From Cephalotus follicularis (Eukaryota; Streptophyta; Magnoliopsida; Oxalidales; Cephalotaceae): DNA of 64,000 bases. Numbering within the stretch: position 1 is the first letter of the stretch; every line of letters starts with the position of its first letter. Where the stretch lies: the NCBI GenBank assembly GCA_001972305.1, contig BDDD01000364.1, forward strand, positions 143,769 to 207,768, given 5' to 3'. Under the pieces are notes generated by a model. It was not told the origin of the DNA and did no database searches. It saw only the letters and a list, made by a program, of their open reading frames with translations. Shown in pieces: positions 44,238-56,536 of the stretch. The translations under genes and the position numbers were made by a program.

Positions 44238-45924
44238 TTACCATGTTCTCGACCCAGTCGGATTGAAGCAGTTCATATCTATCTCTAAAACAATATCTGC
44301 AATTGAAATGAAAGACAAATTATAAGGACAACCATGGTTTCATAGATGCATATGCTAAACATTTAAAGTAATAACGTACATTCTGAATCCGTCCTGACCC
44401 ATTTACTTCCATCGTCTGCCTTCTCGTTTCCTTCGTCCTCGTTGGAAGACTTAGCCACGCATCCCTTTACTAAGTACTTTTGGGTGGGCATTGTTGGATT
44501 AGAACTTTGATGATATACCTTCTTGTGGAGTATTTCCCTCAGTATCTGTGGACAAATCAAAACGATACGTATGTAAAGATGGAAAGAAATTATTATGTTT
44601 TTGTCGTATGTATGTTTAAGAGTATGTGTATATGAATGTTTTACCTTCTCCATTCTTGATTCTGGGATTTGATCTCTTATACTAAGAGCAGGTGTGAAGC
44701 CACTGCTGCAAACAAATGTCTTCTTGAGAAGGTAAAGGATTGACTTCTTGCCAATGGCATTATCAGCATTATCCAAACAAATATCTTTCCCTTTCTTGAG
44801 AATTACATTTGTTTTTTCATCTTGCAAGCGATACCCTCCTTTGGGAGTTTCATTTAATGTAAAACTAGGAACTTCAAGTTCTGTTGGTGAATTTGGTCCA
44901 CGATCTTGTCTATGCAATAATAAGGTTAACTCATTTTGAAGCTTTTTTACTTCTTCATTTGCAACATATTGTGGAGGGTCCTGGGAGGAAGATGGATTTT
45001 CTTGAAGATTGTTTCTATTTGGATCTTGTTTAAAATTATCATTTCCAAATGTTCCTATTGCTAGCAATGAATGAGGCCAATCATTGAATTCTTCACTCTC
45101 GGCCTCTGTTTTCAGAAAATGATCTGTACAATGGGCAAATGTTGGACATAAAATAATATCGATACTTGTGTTGTTGAGAAATTATTCCATGTAACGAGAG
45201 CATAGATCTTTGTCAAGTTTCTTTCAAAACTTAATTGCGGATAATGTGGTTGAATTATATTTTATTATATGATGTTAATTATAGGTGAAGCATTAAAATT
45301 ATAGATGGAGCTATTTTATATTATGAGTACTGATAGAGAAATTATTGTATGTGATTGCTGTCTAAAGAATAAATGAAACAGAGAAGACCAACAACTTGGA
45401 TCTATTAAATTTTCTTGGCGATCAAATTTTACGAACCCAAGCCTATTAGTTTCGCTATCCAAATTCACTGGCTAATAGCTATTATTATAACCACCTACAC
45501 TATATATATTTATACGATTCTTGTATATTTATCGATATGATCATTGAATAAGTAAAAAATTGTACTGATAAGCAATGGAAGCTTTTGTAGAGTTAAAATA
45601 TTTGTCTTTCAAAAGAATCGAAACTGATCAACTTTCCAATCATAGCGTCATCAAAATCACAGTTGAAGTTTTAATTAAAAAAGTGGTAAGGCAACTAGAG
45701 TATGAGAGGAACTTCTATAACAGAATTGAATGACTATAGAAAAAGAAAACGAAAAACACTTACGATTAGGCGAAGTGGAGTTTGCTTGGTCTTTTCCATG
45801 TCTCACTTTGACCTTGTTATGCATCCATGTAAATATCTGCAATCAAGTAAATAGTATATGAGATTCCACACACGCACACACTGATCTCTATCTTTCACGT
45901 TCTTTAAATTTTATGCACCTTCAT
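44238..45924 (-). CDS. LZY: LAZY / DEEPER ROOTING (IGT) family protein
   Basis: LAZY-family proteins act early in gravitropism: they link statolith sedimentation to auxin redistribution and so set shoot and root angles, working at the plasma membrane with RLD proteins. Five minus-strand exons join in frame: 45919-45924 (only ATG AAG), 45764-45836, 44645-45123, 44380-44545 and 44238-44296; total 260 codons plus TAA. All family landmarks are present. The N-terminus is MKIFTWMHNKVKVRHGK. The IGT motif lies in WPHSLLAIGTFGND (about residues 41-54). A REILHKKVYHQ helix is at about residue 190. The conserved C-terminal segment SEYIVLEI, known in relatives to bind RLD proteins, is in the last exon. 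The C-terminus continues about 13 residues past this motif. The size fits the DRO1-like (LAZY2-4) members better than the longer LAZY1. The tiny first coding exon is typical of the family and is easily missed. Confidence 0.9.
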
Positions 45925-47590
45925 TGGTGAAGTTATATGTATATAGAGATGAATATTAGTAAAGGCCAAATGTTTAAATACAAATCCTATTGAAGCTTAG
46001 CTACTTAAGAGTTAAATATTTGGTGGGATTCATGGACAACTTGTATTTTCTTTTGGCCCTCGTTCAAGTTCCCAACACGGACTTTTGCCGCCTCTTTATG
46101 TCTTCTCTTCACTCTTCAATAATTTGTCTCTGAATTATTTTCTTTTTTTTATATGAGTATTGTTATATGTCTCAGATTTTTTACAATTTTTTTTCAAATA
46201 ATGTGGCATTGTTTAATAGATAATATATGTCATCGATGTAAATTATTTAAATTTTCGTGTATGTATTATCATTTACGCGTCATTCATTAAATAATATCAC
46301 ATTATTTAACAGAAAGAAAGTCGCAAAATTAAGATTAAGAGGTCTATCATTATTCCATATGCAAACTAATTTTTCTATTATTGGAAACAATAAAGAAAAG
46401 AAAGTCTCAAGTACGAATTCCTAGACTTTCCTGTAAACTACACAATATTTACCTTGACGGGGGGTTTTTGGTAACTATCTATAAAAATTGCAAGCCCCTT
46501 CATGCGAAAATGATATAGAGAACTAGAGTTTACAAAATTTTAAACGACAACAAAATAAGCAACTTGATTAATTAGATATATTAAACTGCCAATTGTCATA
46601 TGCAGGCTGCCTATGGACCAATATGTGCAGTAACTAGGAAGACCCACGTTCCCGTGGGATGTCCCTCACTCACCCAACATTCAGTCGCCTAATCCATCTA
46701 AAAAATCTATCAAATTTCTTATAGAATTATATATAGACCAAGTCAAATAGTTTATATATTATTTTTTATATCAATGAATTTTTTTATTTATCTAATAATA
46801 AATTGTGAAGTTTTTTATTCATCAGTTAATGACAAGAGAGAAAAGAGTGTCATCATTATTATATGATTAATGAACTGTTGATGCAAAAATTTGGTTATTT
46901 AATCAATACTGAATTTGATAACAGTATTTCTACTCATATAAACCTATAAAACACGTGTAAAAAAATAAAATGATCGGAGATGGATTTCGGGACACCTCAC
47001 ATGATTAAGTCAATAGAGGAAACAAAATATGTGAGTAATAATTGTTCTAGAAAGTTAGAATTACAATATCAAACTTTAGTGAAAAGGTGATATTTATAGT
47101 TGAATTATAAAGTTACCTTGAAATGTCTTGTTTGTAATATGTACCTGATATGTCGTCCTGTAGCTAGAGTCCTAAGCTGAGTCTATCTCCACTTTCATGG
47201 CTTAATAGTGTTTGCTTATTCCGTAATTTTATCCGTTTACACCAAAGTCGTTCTCATGACAAGGTCTGATCGATAAGCAAATTTTTGCCCATATCATGAT
47301 ACTTGAAATGAATAACTGCTGCTTAGAGAAAAATAGGTCTTTAAAAATTGTTTACTTGTGATGTCAGGTTGACTAAATCACCCCCTAATATGTGTAGTTT
47401 TATAATTAATTATTTCAAGTCATTATTATTATTATGTTAAGGTTTATCAAATTAAAAAAAAAATTTAGAATCATGATGATAATAAAATATATTATTATTA
47501 GTTATATTTATTCTTAAATTTTTTTAATTAAATATTATTAAATTCAGATAGATTAACGCATAAAATTTTTAATTTAATATAGAGATAATT
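45925..47590. other. LAZY-family upstream region
   Basis: 1.67 kb of AT-rich DNA between the LAZY-family start codon and element 3. It contains the presumed promoter and 5' leader. I see no further gene. Confidence 0.5.
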
Positions 47591-47595
47591 GATCT

Positions 47596-48150
47596 TGATG
47601 TATGAAAAATTCTATTTAAAACATAGCGTCACGTGTCCTCAGGAGAGGACGACAGATGTCTTTTTCAGGTCTGGTCACGTGGTCGGGAGTTATGATTTGA
47701 AAGCTATTAATGCGTCACGATCCCAGGGCGTTGCCAGCCCACGACCAGAGACATGTTAGGCACCGCGTCCTAAAGGGAAAGTACCACCAAATCCGGCGGA
47801 GATAAGGGGAAATGCCCGACCTTCTCGGACATTTTCCTTAGGGGCAACCATCAACTCCGATTTCCACGCTCTACGGTTACATTCGAGGCCTATAAATACT
47901 AAAACCAACGACTTTAACCATGTCAGCCATTTTATCATCATAAAGTACCTTATATTCTCTGTGCAACCACTAACTTGAGCGTCGGAGTGTCCCCGGGAGA
48001 ACAACCTCCTAGACCTTCTACCTTTGTTTTCTATCTGTGCAGGGATTCTCAACCACCAAACACCTTTCTCGGATATACTCAAGCGTTTCCCTAAACAAAT
48101 CAAAACCCTCCACATAGGGTACTGTTGAAGGGAGATTTTCTGTATCAACA
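47596..48150 (+). repeat. Element 3 5' LTR
   Basis: 555 bp, TGATGTATG...TATCAACA, with TATAAATA at 47892-47899. It pairs with 61052-61600. Confidence 0.92.
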
Positions 48151-48170
48151 GTTGGCGCCGTTTGTGGGAA
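48151..48170 (+). promoter_or_regulatory. Element 3 primer binding site
   Basis: GTTGGCGCCGTTTGTGGGAA directly after the LTR, one base different (C to T) from the site of element 2. Confidence 0.8.
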
Positions 48171-48195
48171 ACGCAGCAAAAAGCTATTAGTAATC

Positions 48196-51100
48196 ATGCT
48201 TTCGAGAAAGAACACCAACAACCAATTTGGAGCCACCAGCAGCCAACAACAGAAGATCCCACCTCCTCCTCCTGAAGCCGGCCAAGTTGCGACTCCCGAA
48301 AAAGCTCCCGTCACAAGGGAGCAACTCAGTCTGCTCCTACAGGGAATGGAGCGACTCACAAATTTGTTGACAATCAACCTTGCCAACCAGGCCCAGGCCA
48401 AACCTGTCCAAGCAAATAGCCGAGGACAAAGTGGCCTTGTTAGGTCAGTGGTGGAGATGGGGCATCCCCAAGGTGCAAGGCGAAACCCACCGAGGGGAGA
48501 GAGACTCCTTCCAAAGCGGTCAGGAGATAATATTCCCCTGGGGAGGAGAGCTGATATCAATACATCTCAGAGGGCAGAGTCCTTAACTGCTCAGGATCAG
48601 CCCAACGATCCCATAAGAGTGCATCCTGGGTACCAGGCCATGGAAGTGGACCCCTAAGGGGAAGCCAGGGGTGCAGAGGATGCACAAGTGCGGTCTAATG
48701 CCCCACGCAGAGCATCAACGGTCCAGGGAAGCAGGGTAGATCGCATGGCTACACTGGCCGGGGGGTCACGTGTTTCTAGCAGGGCTAGAAACATTGAGGA
48801 CGTGGAGTAAGCAATAAACAGAAGGCTTGCCGAGGTGGAGAGAAGGCTCCAAGGAGCCGGGCAGCAGAGGGGACATTTGTCCGAGGTGCGCAACATTAGT
48901 GCCCACCCCTTCACAGCCGAGATCATGGCGGAGCGTATTCCCAGCGGATTTAGGTTCCCAAGTCTCGACAAGTATAATGGGTCCACAGATCTCATTCAAC
49001 ATGTACGCACCTACAGACAAACCATGTTGGTGCACCAAATCTCAGACGTCACACTCTGCCGAGGATTCCCGTCAACACTGACTGGAGCAGCCTAGCCGTG
49101 GTATTCCACCCTGGCTCACAGATCAGTGGAGAATTTCGACCAGTTTACGGAACTGTTCGTAACCAAGTTTCTCAACAGCACTACGCATAGGAGGAACTCC
49201 ACACATTTGATCAACATGGTGTAGGGAAGAGATGAATCGTTGAGAGATTATCTCACCAGATTCAACAGGGAGTCCCTCACGGTGAAAGACCTGGAGCCGT
49301 TTTTTGCCATGGCAGCCTTAAATAGTGGACTGAGGAACAACTCGTCCTTCACCTTCTCCCTTTTGAAGAAACTCGCAGTGGATATGGCGGACCTGCTGAG
49401 AAGAGCAGAAAAGTATGTCAACGCCGAGGAAGAGATGGCAGCCAGGAAACAGAAAACACCCTGGTCGGGCATCAAGAGGAGAAAGGGGAGTATTCACGAA
49501 ATGTTCCCAGGAAGAAGGAGAAGAGGAAGGAGAGGTCAGAACTGTCCAAAGAAGACCTCAGACACAAACTCTCTAGAAGAGAGAATTCACCCAGAGGAGG
49601 GGTACCTATCCCATCCTACAACAATTTTGCCCCCCTACTGGACACACGCATCAGAATACTTACGGTGGAGAAGGATAAGGTCCCCATCCAATGGCCTGTC
49701 CCACTGAGGTCCCCAGCAGAGCAGAGGGACACAGAGAAATACTGCCGGTATCATCGTGACCACGTGCATGATACCGAGGAGTGCAGGCAGTTGAAAAATT
49801 AGATTGAGGACCTGATTCGGAAGGGGCATTTGCGCAAGTATGTGGATAGAGATGCTCCCCAGGGAAGAAGGGAGCAAAGGAGAGAAGAGGCTCCTCGGCA
49901 GCAGGAGGAGCAGCAGTAGCAACAGCCCAGGGGTGTCATCCACACCATCTCTGGAGGGATCGCTTTTGGTGATGACCACAAGAATGCTAGGAAAGCCTAT
50001 AGGAGGCAATCCCTTGCTGTGCAACAGATTCATCATAGCAAAAGGCTGAGGACAGGCGGAGATGAGGAGGCGATATCCTTCTCGGAGGTGGACTATGAGG
50101 GCGTACATCTTCCTCATGATGATCCAGTGGCGGTCACTCTTCAGGTGGCACTTTTCACCATGAAGAGGATCCTCATTGACAGCGGGAGCTCGGCCGATAT
50201 CCTGTACAAACACGCATTTGATTAGCTGAGAATATCGATCGACCAGTTAAAGCCTGTGAAGACCCCACTAGTTGGCTTTGCAGGGGAGATGGTCCATCCT
50301 TTGGGATTCATCGACCTGTCCGTGGTTGTAGGCACAGCCCCACGCCAGACACAGGTAGAGATGACATTCCTGGTAGTGGACATACCAAGCCCATACAATG
50401 CCATAATTGAGCGACCAGGACTGAACCTAATGGAGGCGATAGTGTCCACGAGACATTTATTGATGAAGTTCCCTACAAGGTTTGGCATGGGGGAAGCCAA
50501 AGGAGATCAACAGGTGGCAAGGCAGTGCTACAAGACTACCATACTTGAGAAAGGGAAGGACAAGGTACTTCCTATTGCAATTGTGGAGCTCAGACGAGGC
50601 GTAGAATCTTAAGCGTCCACAGCCTGTTGAAGATGTTATCCAAGTGCCCCTAGCAGAGGGCGACACTGAAAGAGTCTTCCAAGTTGGCTCACAACTTGGA
50701 GAGGTGGAGAAGGGGGAATTAATAACATTCCTCCAAAACAACAGAGACGTGTTTGCCTGGTCGGCAGAGGAGGTCTCTGGGATCAACCCAAACGTAATGG
50801 TTCACAAGCTAAGTGTGGATCCAATGAGGCCTTCGACCAGACAAAAGAAGAGGAACTTTACCCCTGAGAGGCAGCAGGCAATAGCCGAGGAGGTGAGCAA
50901 GCTGTTGCAGGTAGGGTTCATAAGGGAAGTACATTACTCTGACTGGCTGGCAAACCCTGTACTGGTCAAAAAAGCCAATGGCAAGTGGAGGATGTGCATA
51001 GACTACACAGACCTCAACAAGGCTTGTCCTAAGGATCACTTCCCTCTCCCCAAGATTGATCAGTTGGTGGATACGACTTCGGGCTACATAATGCTAAGCT

Positions 51101-51554
51101 TCTTGGATGCCTACTCGGGATACAATCAAATCCCTATGTACGGACCCGACGAGAACAAGACAGCTTTTATCATGGACCGGGGGATGTATTGCTACAAGGT
51201 CATGCCCTTCGGACTGAAGAATGGGGGGGCCACCTACCAACGACTAGTCAACAAAATTTTTGAGCCTCAAATCGGGAGAAACATGGAGGTCTACATCGAC
51301 GACATGCTCGTCAAGACCCCAGCTAGAAGCCCTCACATCAAAGACTTGGAGGAAACATTTGAGGTATTGAGAAGGTACAACATGAAGCTCAACCCATCCA
51401 AGTGTACTTTTGGGGTCATCTCTGACAAGTTTCTCGGGTTCATGGTCTCGAGCAGAGGAATAGAAGCCAACCCGGAGAAGATCTTGGCAGTTCAGAGCAT
51501 GGGGCCTCCCCAGACTATCGGGGACGTCTAAAAGTTGAATGGAAAGATTATAGC
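48196..51554 (+). pseudogene. Element 3 Gag, protease and first part of RT (interrupted)
   Basis: Gag starts MLSRKNTNN at 48196. In-frame stops occur at 48655, 48808, 49093, 49222 and 49800, and there are frame shifts between about 49500 and 50640. The Gag C/H motif CRYHRDHVHDTEEC is at about 49743. The protease active site LIDSGSS is at about 50172-50195. RT is open from 50644 to 51531 with YIDD at 51292-51303, and has a TAA at 51529 where element 2 has CAA. The frame is then cut by the insertion beginning at 51555 within the sequence for GKIIA. Confidence 0.9.
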
Positions 51555-52119
51555 TGTCACGCCCCGAACCGTGGGTTGGGCCCCATGACTCGACACGTGG
51601 CAATCCGTACAATCATCATAAAAATTAACCATGAAAAATTTAAACTTAAATAAATCATAAACATAATTCTTTATTTAATGTGTGGATATACAGACCCAGT
51701 TCAAAACATATAAAATACACTGTTATAACCAGCAGATAATAAAAATAAATACATAGATTATTCTTCGAGAATCCAACCATAAAGTGTACTGCCGATGAGG
51801 AGGATCTTACTTCGCTCTTTATCATTGACGCTGCTGCGATGTGCCACCACTACCTGTTCCTGTAGCTGGCCTATTCGAAGGAATGGGTCAGCAACCCTGG
51901 GAGTTGTGTAGGTTACCACATATACGGTCACATACCAGAGGAACAACCAATAAAAGCAGAGGAGAAATAATAATAATACATGCACATCATGAAGGCAAAC
52001 CACAATCCATAACATAACATCATCATACATTGTCCTCGGACTACTCTACTCAAATCATACACATCAATCACTTTATAGAGGAGTCTAGTCCGGTCATCCT
52101 ATGGTCTGGTCAGTGTGTA

Positions 52120-52345
52120 AGGTTGACCTTTAGGCTCACCTACCCGCAGAATTCTCCTCTAGGTTCACCTGCCGAGCGGAATTCGCCATTTGCTCACCTG
52201 CTCTGGCGGTTCACCCTTTGGATCACCAGCTCTGGCGGAATTCACCTTTAGGTTCACCATTAGCGGATTCGCCCGAGGATCACCTGCCTCGCGGAGTTCA
52301 CCCCATGGGTTCACCTGCTCGGTGGAATTCTCCCCTATTGGGCTC
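52120..52345. repeat. GGTTCACC / GGCGGAATTC repeats
   Basis: Five to six imperfect units of roughly 35-40 bp with the phrases GCGGAATTCNCC and TTTAGGTTCACC, inside the insertion at 51555-54236. Confidence 0.7.
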
Positions 52346-52849
52346 ACATGCCAGGGACCATCTATATGTATCCTTTTCTGGTTCCATTTCCTTTATCGTT
52401 CCTTATTCATTCCATAAGTCTGACCAGGGTATAAAAGAGTGCATGGTACCTTCCCATGCACAAGACCCGCATGCATGGCGCATGCAAGGCTATATTCATC
52501 ACATAATTACCAGCCCGGGGACGCATGCCTATACTTATCCAACTTCCTTCTTCGTGACGCATGCAGGGAGTATGACATGGACGCATGCACACACATATAC
52601 CATTTCCTTCTTCAATAACGCATGCAAGGAGTGCGTACCAGGGGACAACGCGTGCCCAGCATGCACGTTCGGCTAGGGGCAGGAGAGAGCTCATCGCCGT
52701 CACCTACTCGGGCGAAGGCAGAGGAGAGCTTGGCACCGTGTGAGGCATGCTTGGGAAGCATGGATTCTGGGCGCAAGACTCCACTGGCGTTGGCACCCCA
52801 GGCGAGCAACTTCCCTGGCATTCACCATGGCACCCCAGGCACTAAGGCA

Positions 52850-53015
52850 GCTCGGCATGGGAGCTCAGCATGTACTGGAGGGGAGCTCGGGCCTTGCATG
52901 GAGCTCAGACATGGAGCTTGGGCATAGAATGGGGAGCTCGGGTGTTGAGCTCGGGCATGATAGGAGCTCGGGCGTTGGTGCCATGGCAGCTCGGGCATGG
53001 AGGGGGAGCTCGGCA
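52850..53015. repeat. GAGCTCGGGCATG repeats
   Basis: About ten short, irregularly spaced copies of GAGCTCGG(G)CATGG. The GAGCTC core is a palindrome. Inside the insertion at 51555-54236. Confidence 0.7.
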
Positions 53016-54241
53016 TTTCTTCTCAGACACAACTCTTCCCTGGCGTCATCACTTCGAGCACCTCTCAGGTATGGCTTTCCAGCGCTGCCACCTCTGGCGC
53101 CATGGCTGGGGAGAGTGAAGCGTCTCAGCACGGCACCACTGGCATGTGGCTCCTCGAGCATTCACCAGGGAAGAGCTCGGCTCATGCCAGGGGTGTGCAA
53201 GGCATGCAAGAACGCTTAGTATAATGGCAGGTCAGACATGGTGCGCTGGTGCCATGTACTGCATGCCATGGGTGCATGATTGGCGCACGCCGGCAATGGG
53301 GAAGCTCGGGCATCCGCCGATAGGAAGGTCGGCGCGTCGCCAGGCTTGGGCGTATGACCAGGACAACCTAAGCTTCACCTCAGCTTCTCGGTACGCAACG
53401 CTAACGTGCATAACGCACATGGTTGCATGGACAAGGATGGACAGGGTGCACAGTGCAGGGCTATTAATACTAAGGGACAAGTGCACGTGTTCCATTCTTA
53501 CAATTTCATATACAATAATCAAAACAGTCATACACGGGCACGGGCAGTAGCAATTATCACACAATTACACACAACAAGCAGCACACACATTAGACAAGCA
53601 ATAACACACACACATGCTGGTAGGCACTCAGATATGGAGTAACCTACTTGGGGCAAAGGTAGAAAACAGAGATTGCTTCCTTCCTCTTGAATTCTGGACT
53701 TCCTTCGAACAGGGGTCTGCTACACACCTTTAGCCTTGCTAATTTCTTCTTCCTTGCACAAACTGTTGCTCCCAGGGAATGGTATATATACCATTGGAGT
53801 GCAGGGGACATGAGGGCTCCATGGACAGCACCCACTTTGTCTCCTTCTTCCCACTCTCTCATTCTCCCAATTTTTCTAGAGAAACTATGCAAGAAATGGC
53901 CAAAGTGTTTTTACCAGGTTCCTTTCCCCTTTTATAATGGTCATGGAAGAATCTAAAATTCTCGAGAGAATTCTTACGGGTGCAGGCCTCTGCTGGGCTT
54001 GGGTCAGCCTCCTCCCACTTGGGTCAAATTAGACTTTCCACATACAAGCCCAAAAATCTAATTATGGCATTAAATCCGGCCCAAGGAGAAAAACATAATC
54101 TCTTTAGCCCAAGTTCACAAATTATATCACATTAAGGCCCAAATAAATACATCATAAAATTTGGACCCAACCCAAAAGGTGAAAAAATTATTACAAAGCA
54201 CAATAACAATATTTAATAATATTTAGGGCTCTTACAGTAGC

Positions 54242-56536
54242 CTTGAGCAGGTTTGTGTCTAAATCAGCTGAGAAGTGCCTTCCATTCTTTAAGGTGCTCA
54301 GGGATCCCAAGGGATTCTCCTGGTCAGATGAGTGCCAAGCAGCCTTCGACAAGTTGAAGGAATACCTGACTTCCACTCCTCTGATCTCAAAACCAAAGGA
54401 CTGGGAAGACCTGTATTTGTACCTTGCGGCCACCTCGGGCACAGTGAGTGCAGTGCTGGTAAGGGGGGAGGAGAAAGTTCAAAATTCAGTGTACTATGTA
54501 AGCAAGGCTTTGAATGACGCTGAGGGGAGATACCCAGAGGTAGAAAAGTTTGCCTATGCTCTGATCATAGTGGTCAGAAAATTGAGGCCATATTTCCAAG
54601 CCCATACAATCAAAGTTCTGACTGACAAACCACTCAAAGAAGTTCTTGTGAAGCCTGACACCTTAGGAAGATTGATCAAGTGGTCAGTCAAATTAGGTGA
54701 GTATGATGTGAAGTTCGAAGCCATACCAGCCATCAAATCACAGGTCTTGGCCTACTTTGTTGGAGATAATACACCTACGGAGTGTATGGAAGAGAACCCC
54801 TCCTAAAATGAGAGGGGGAAATGGAAGTTGTCTGTGGATGGTTCCTCTTGCGTCACTGACAGTGGAGCCGGGCTGGTATTAACAAGTCCAGATGGGTGGA
54901 CTTTGGAGTACGCTCTAAGGTTTGGCTTCAAAGCTACAAACAACGAAGCCGAGTGGGAAACTCTGATAGCCGGGTTGACCATTGCAAAGCACCTGGAGGT
55001 GCAAAAGATTGAAGCCTCCAGCGATTCACAGCTAGTAGTTGGTCTGGAAAGTGGAGAGTATGAAGCCCGCGAAGACCCAATGGTCAAATACTTATTACAT
55101 TTTCAGAGTTTGAAGTCGGCCTTCGAAGTTCTTAGAGTTTTGAAAGTACCCAGAGCAGAAAATGCCTGAGCAGACCAGTTATCAAAACTAGCCACGGTAG
55201 AAGAGCTGGAGAAAAACCAAACCGTGCTAGTAGACTACCTGGACAGGCCCACCATCTCTGAAACAGATGTGATGGATATAGACATACCTCATGAGCCAAG
55301 TTGGATGACCCCATTCATCAACTGGCTGAGGAATGGGATTTTGCCCGAGGACCTCGCGGAGGTAAGGAAACTTGTGTACAGAGCAAACAGATTTCAGCTC
55401 CGAGATGGCATCCTCTACAAAAGGTCATTCTCTTTTCCTTGGCTGAGATGCTTGACTCCCTTAGAGGCCGATTATGCTCTGAGTGAGGTCTATGAAGGAG
55501 TTTATGGCAACCACATAGGGGGTAGGACACTGTCCCACAAGTTATTAAGGCAGGGCTACTACTGGCCGACTTTGCATCAAGATGCTATAGACTTGGTGAG
55601 AAAATGTGACAAGTGTTAGAGGAACGCAAATATAAGCAGAAGACCTTCTCAACCTTTGACATCTATCACGGCCCCCTGGCCCTTTGCACAATGGGGGATG
55701 GACTTTGTCGGACCACTACCGTGGCGACAGGCCAGAGGAAGTTTCTCATTGTAGCATTAGATTACTTCACTAAGTGGGTGGACGCAGAGCCTTTGGTCAT
55801 AATCACAGAAGCAAACACAGAGAGTTTCGTTTGGAAATCTATTATCTGTAGATTTGGAGTCCCGAGGACAATAGTCTCAAACAATGGTAAACAATTTGAC
55901 TGTCAAGCCTTCCATGACTTTTGCAGAGAATGGATAATAGAGCACAGGCTTGCCTCAATAGCTTACCCCCAGAGCAACGATCAAGCCGAGGTGATCAACA
56001 GAGAAATCATCTCGGACTTAAAAAAGCGCCTTGAAGACAGCAAATGAAGATGGACAGAGGAGCTACCAAACGTACTATGGGCATATAGAACCACTACTCA
56101 AACCACAACTGGTGAGTCCCCATACAACCTTTGTTTTGGAGCTGAAGCTATGATACCGGTGGAAATTAGTGTGCAATCACCAAGGGTTGTGCATTTTACC
56201 AAAGAGAACAACGAAGAAGGACTTAGATGCCTCCTTGATTTAGTAGAAGAGCTCAGAGATAAGGCCGCCATCAGAGTAGCAACCTACCAACAGAGGGTAA
56301 GCCGTTACTATAACAAAAGGGTAAGCCCCAGACCACTAAGGCAAGGAGAACTAGTCCTACGCAACTCGGCTATTGCAGACCCAACCGGTACCAGAGGAAA
56401 GCTAGCCCCCACCTGGGAAGGACCGTACAAGATCAAGAGAGTGCTCCACCCAGGAACATTAAAATTTGAAACTCTGGGGGGAAGGGAGATTGTCAGATCT
56501 TGGAATGCCGAGTATTTGAGAAAATACTACCAATGA
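54242..56536 (+). pseudogene. Element 3 Pol continuation: RNase H, second RNase H, integrase
   Basis: Resumes in the RT/RNase H link at LSRFVSKSAEKCLPFF, exactly where element 1 and 2 continue, which proves the 51555-54236 segment is an insertion. The RT-linked RNase H runs to about 54800. The archaeal-type RNase H (KLSVDGSS) starts near 54824. Integrase spans about 55480-56536 with zinc-region and D...D...E residues visible (MDFVG, SNNGKQFD with D changed to N, QAEVINR). Stops or shifts lie at 54804, 55167 (TGA for CGA), 55617 (TAG for CAG), about 55722 and 56045. The catalytic SDNG reading SNNG would be inactivating by itself. Confidence 0.9.

Larger units (their letters stand above)
51555..54236. 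mobile_element. 2.7-kb LTR-like insertion inside element 3
   Basis: Begins TGTCACGCCCCGAACC and ends GGGCTCTTACA (TG...CA ends). It is flanked by ATAGC (51550-51554) and GTAGC (54237-54241), a 5-bp duplication with one change. It has no retroelement proteins and several internal repeat arrays, so a solo LTR of another, probably gypsy, family or a non-coding derivative is most likely. Open frames of up to 159 codons in its GC-rich middle have no recognisable domain and arise from low-complexity repeats. Confidence 0.75.

Noticed and set aside
52218..53564. Several open frames of 100-160 codons inside the insertion at 51555-54236
   Set aside because: They follow repetitive GC-rich sequence, overlap in several frames on both strands and show no domain, so they are treated as chance.
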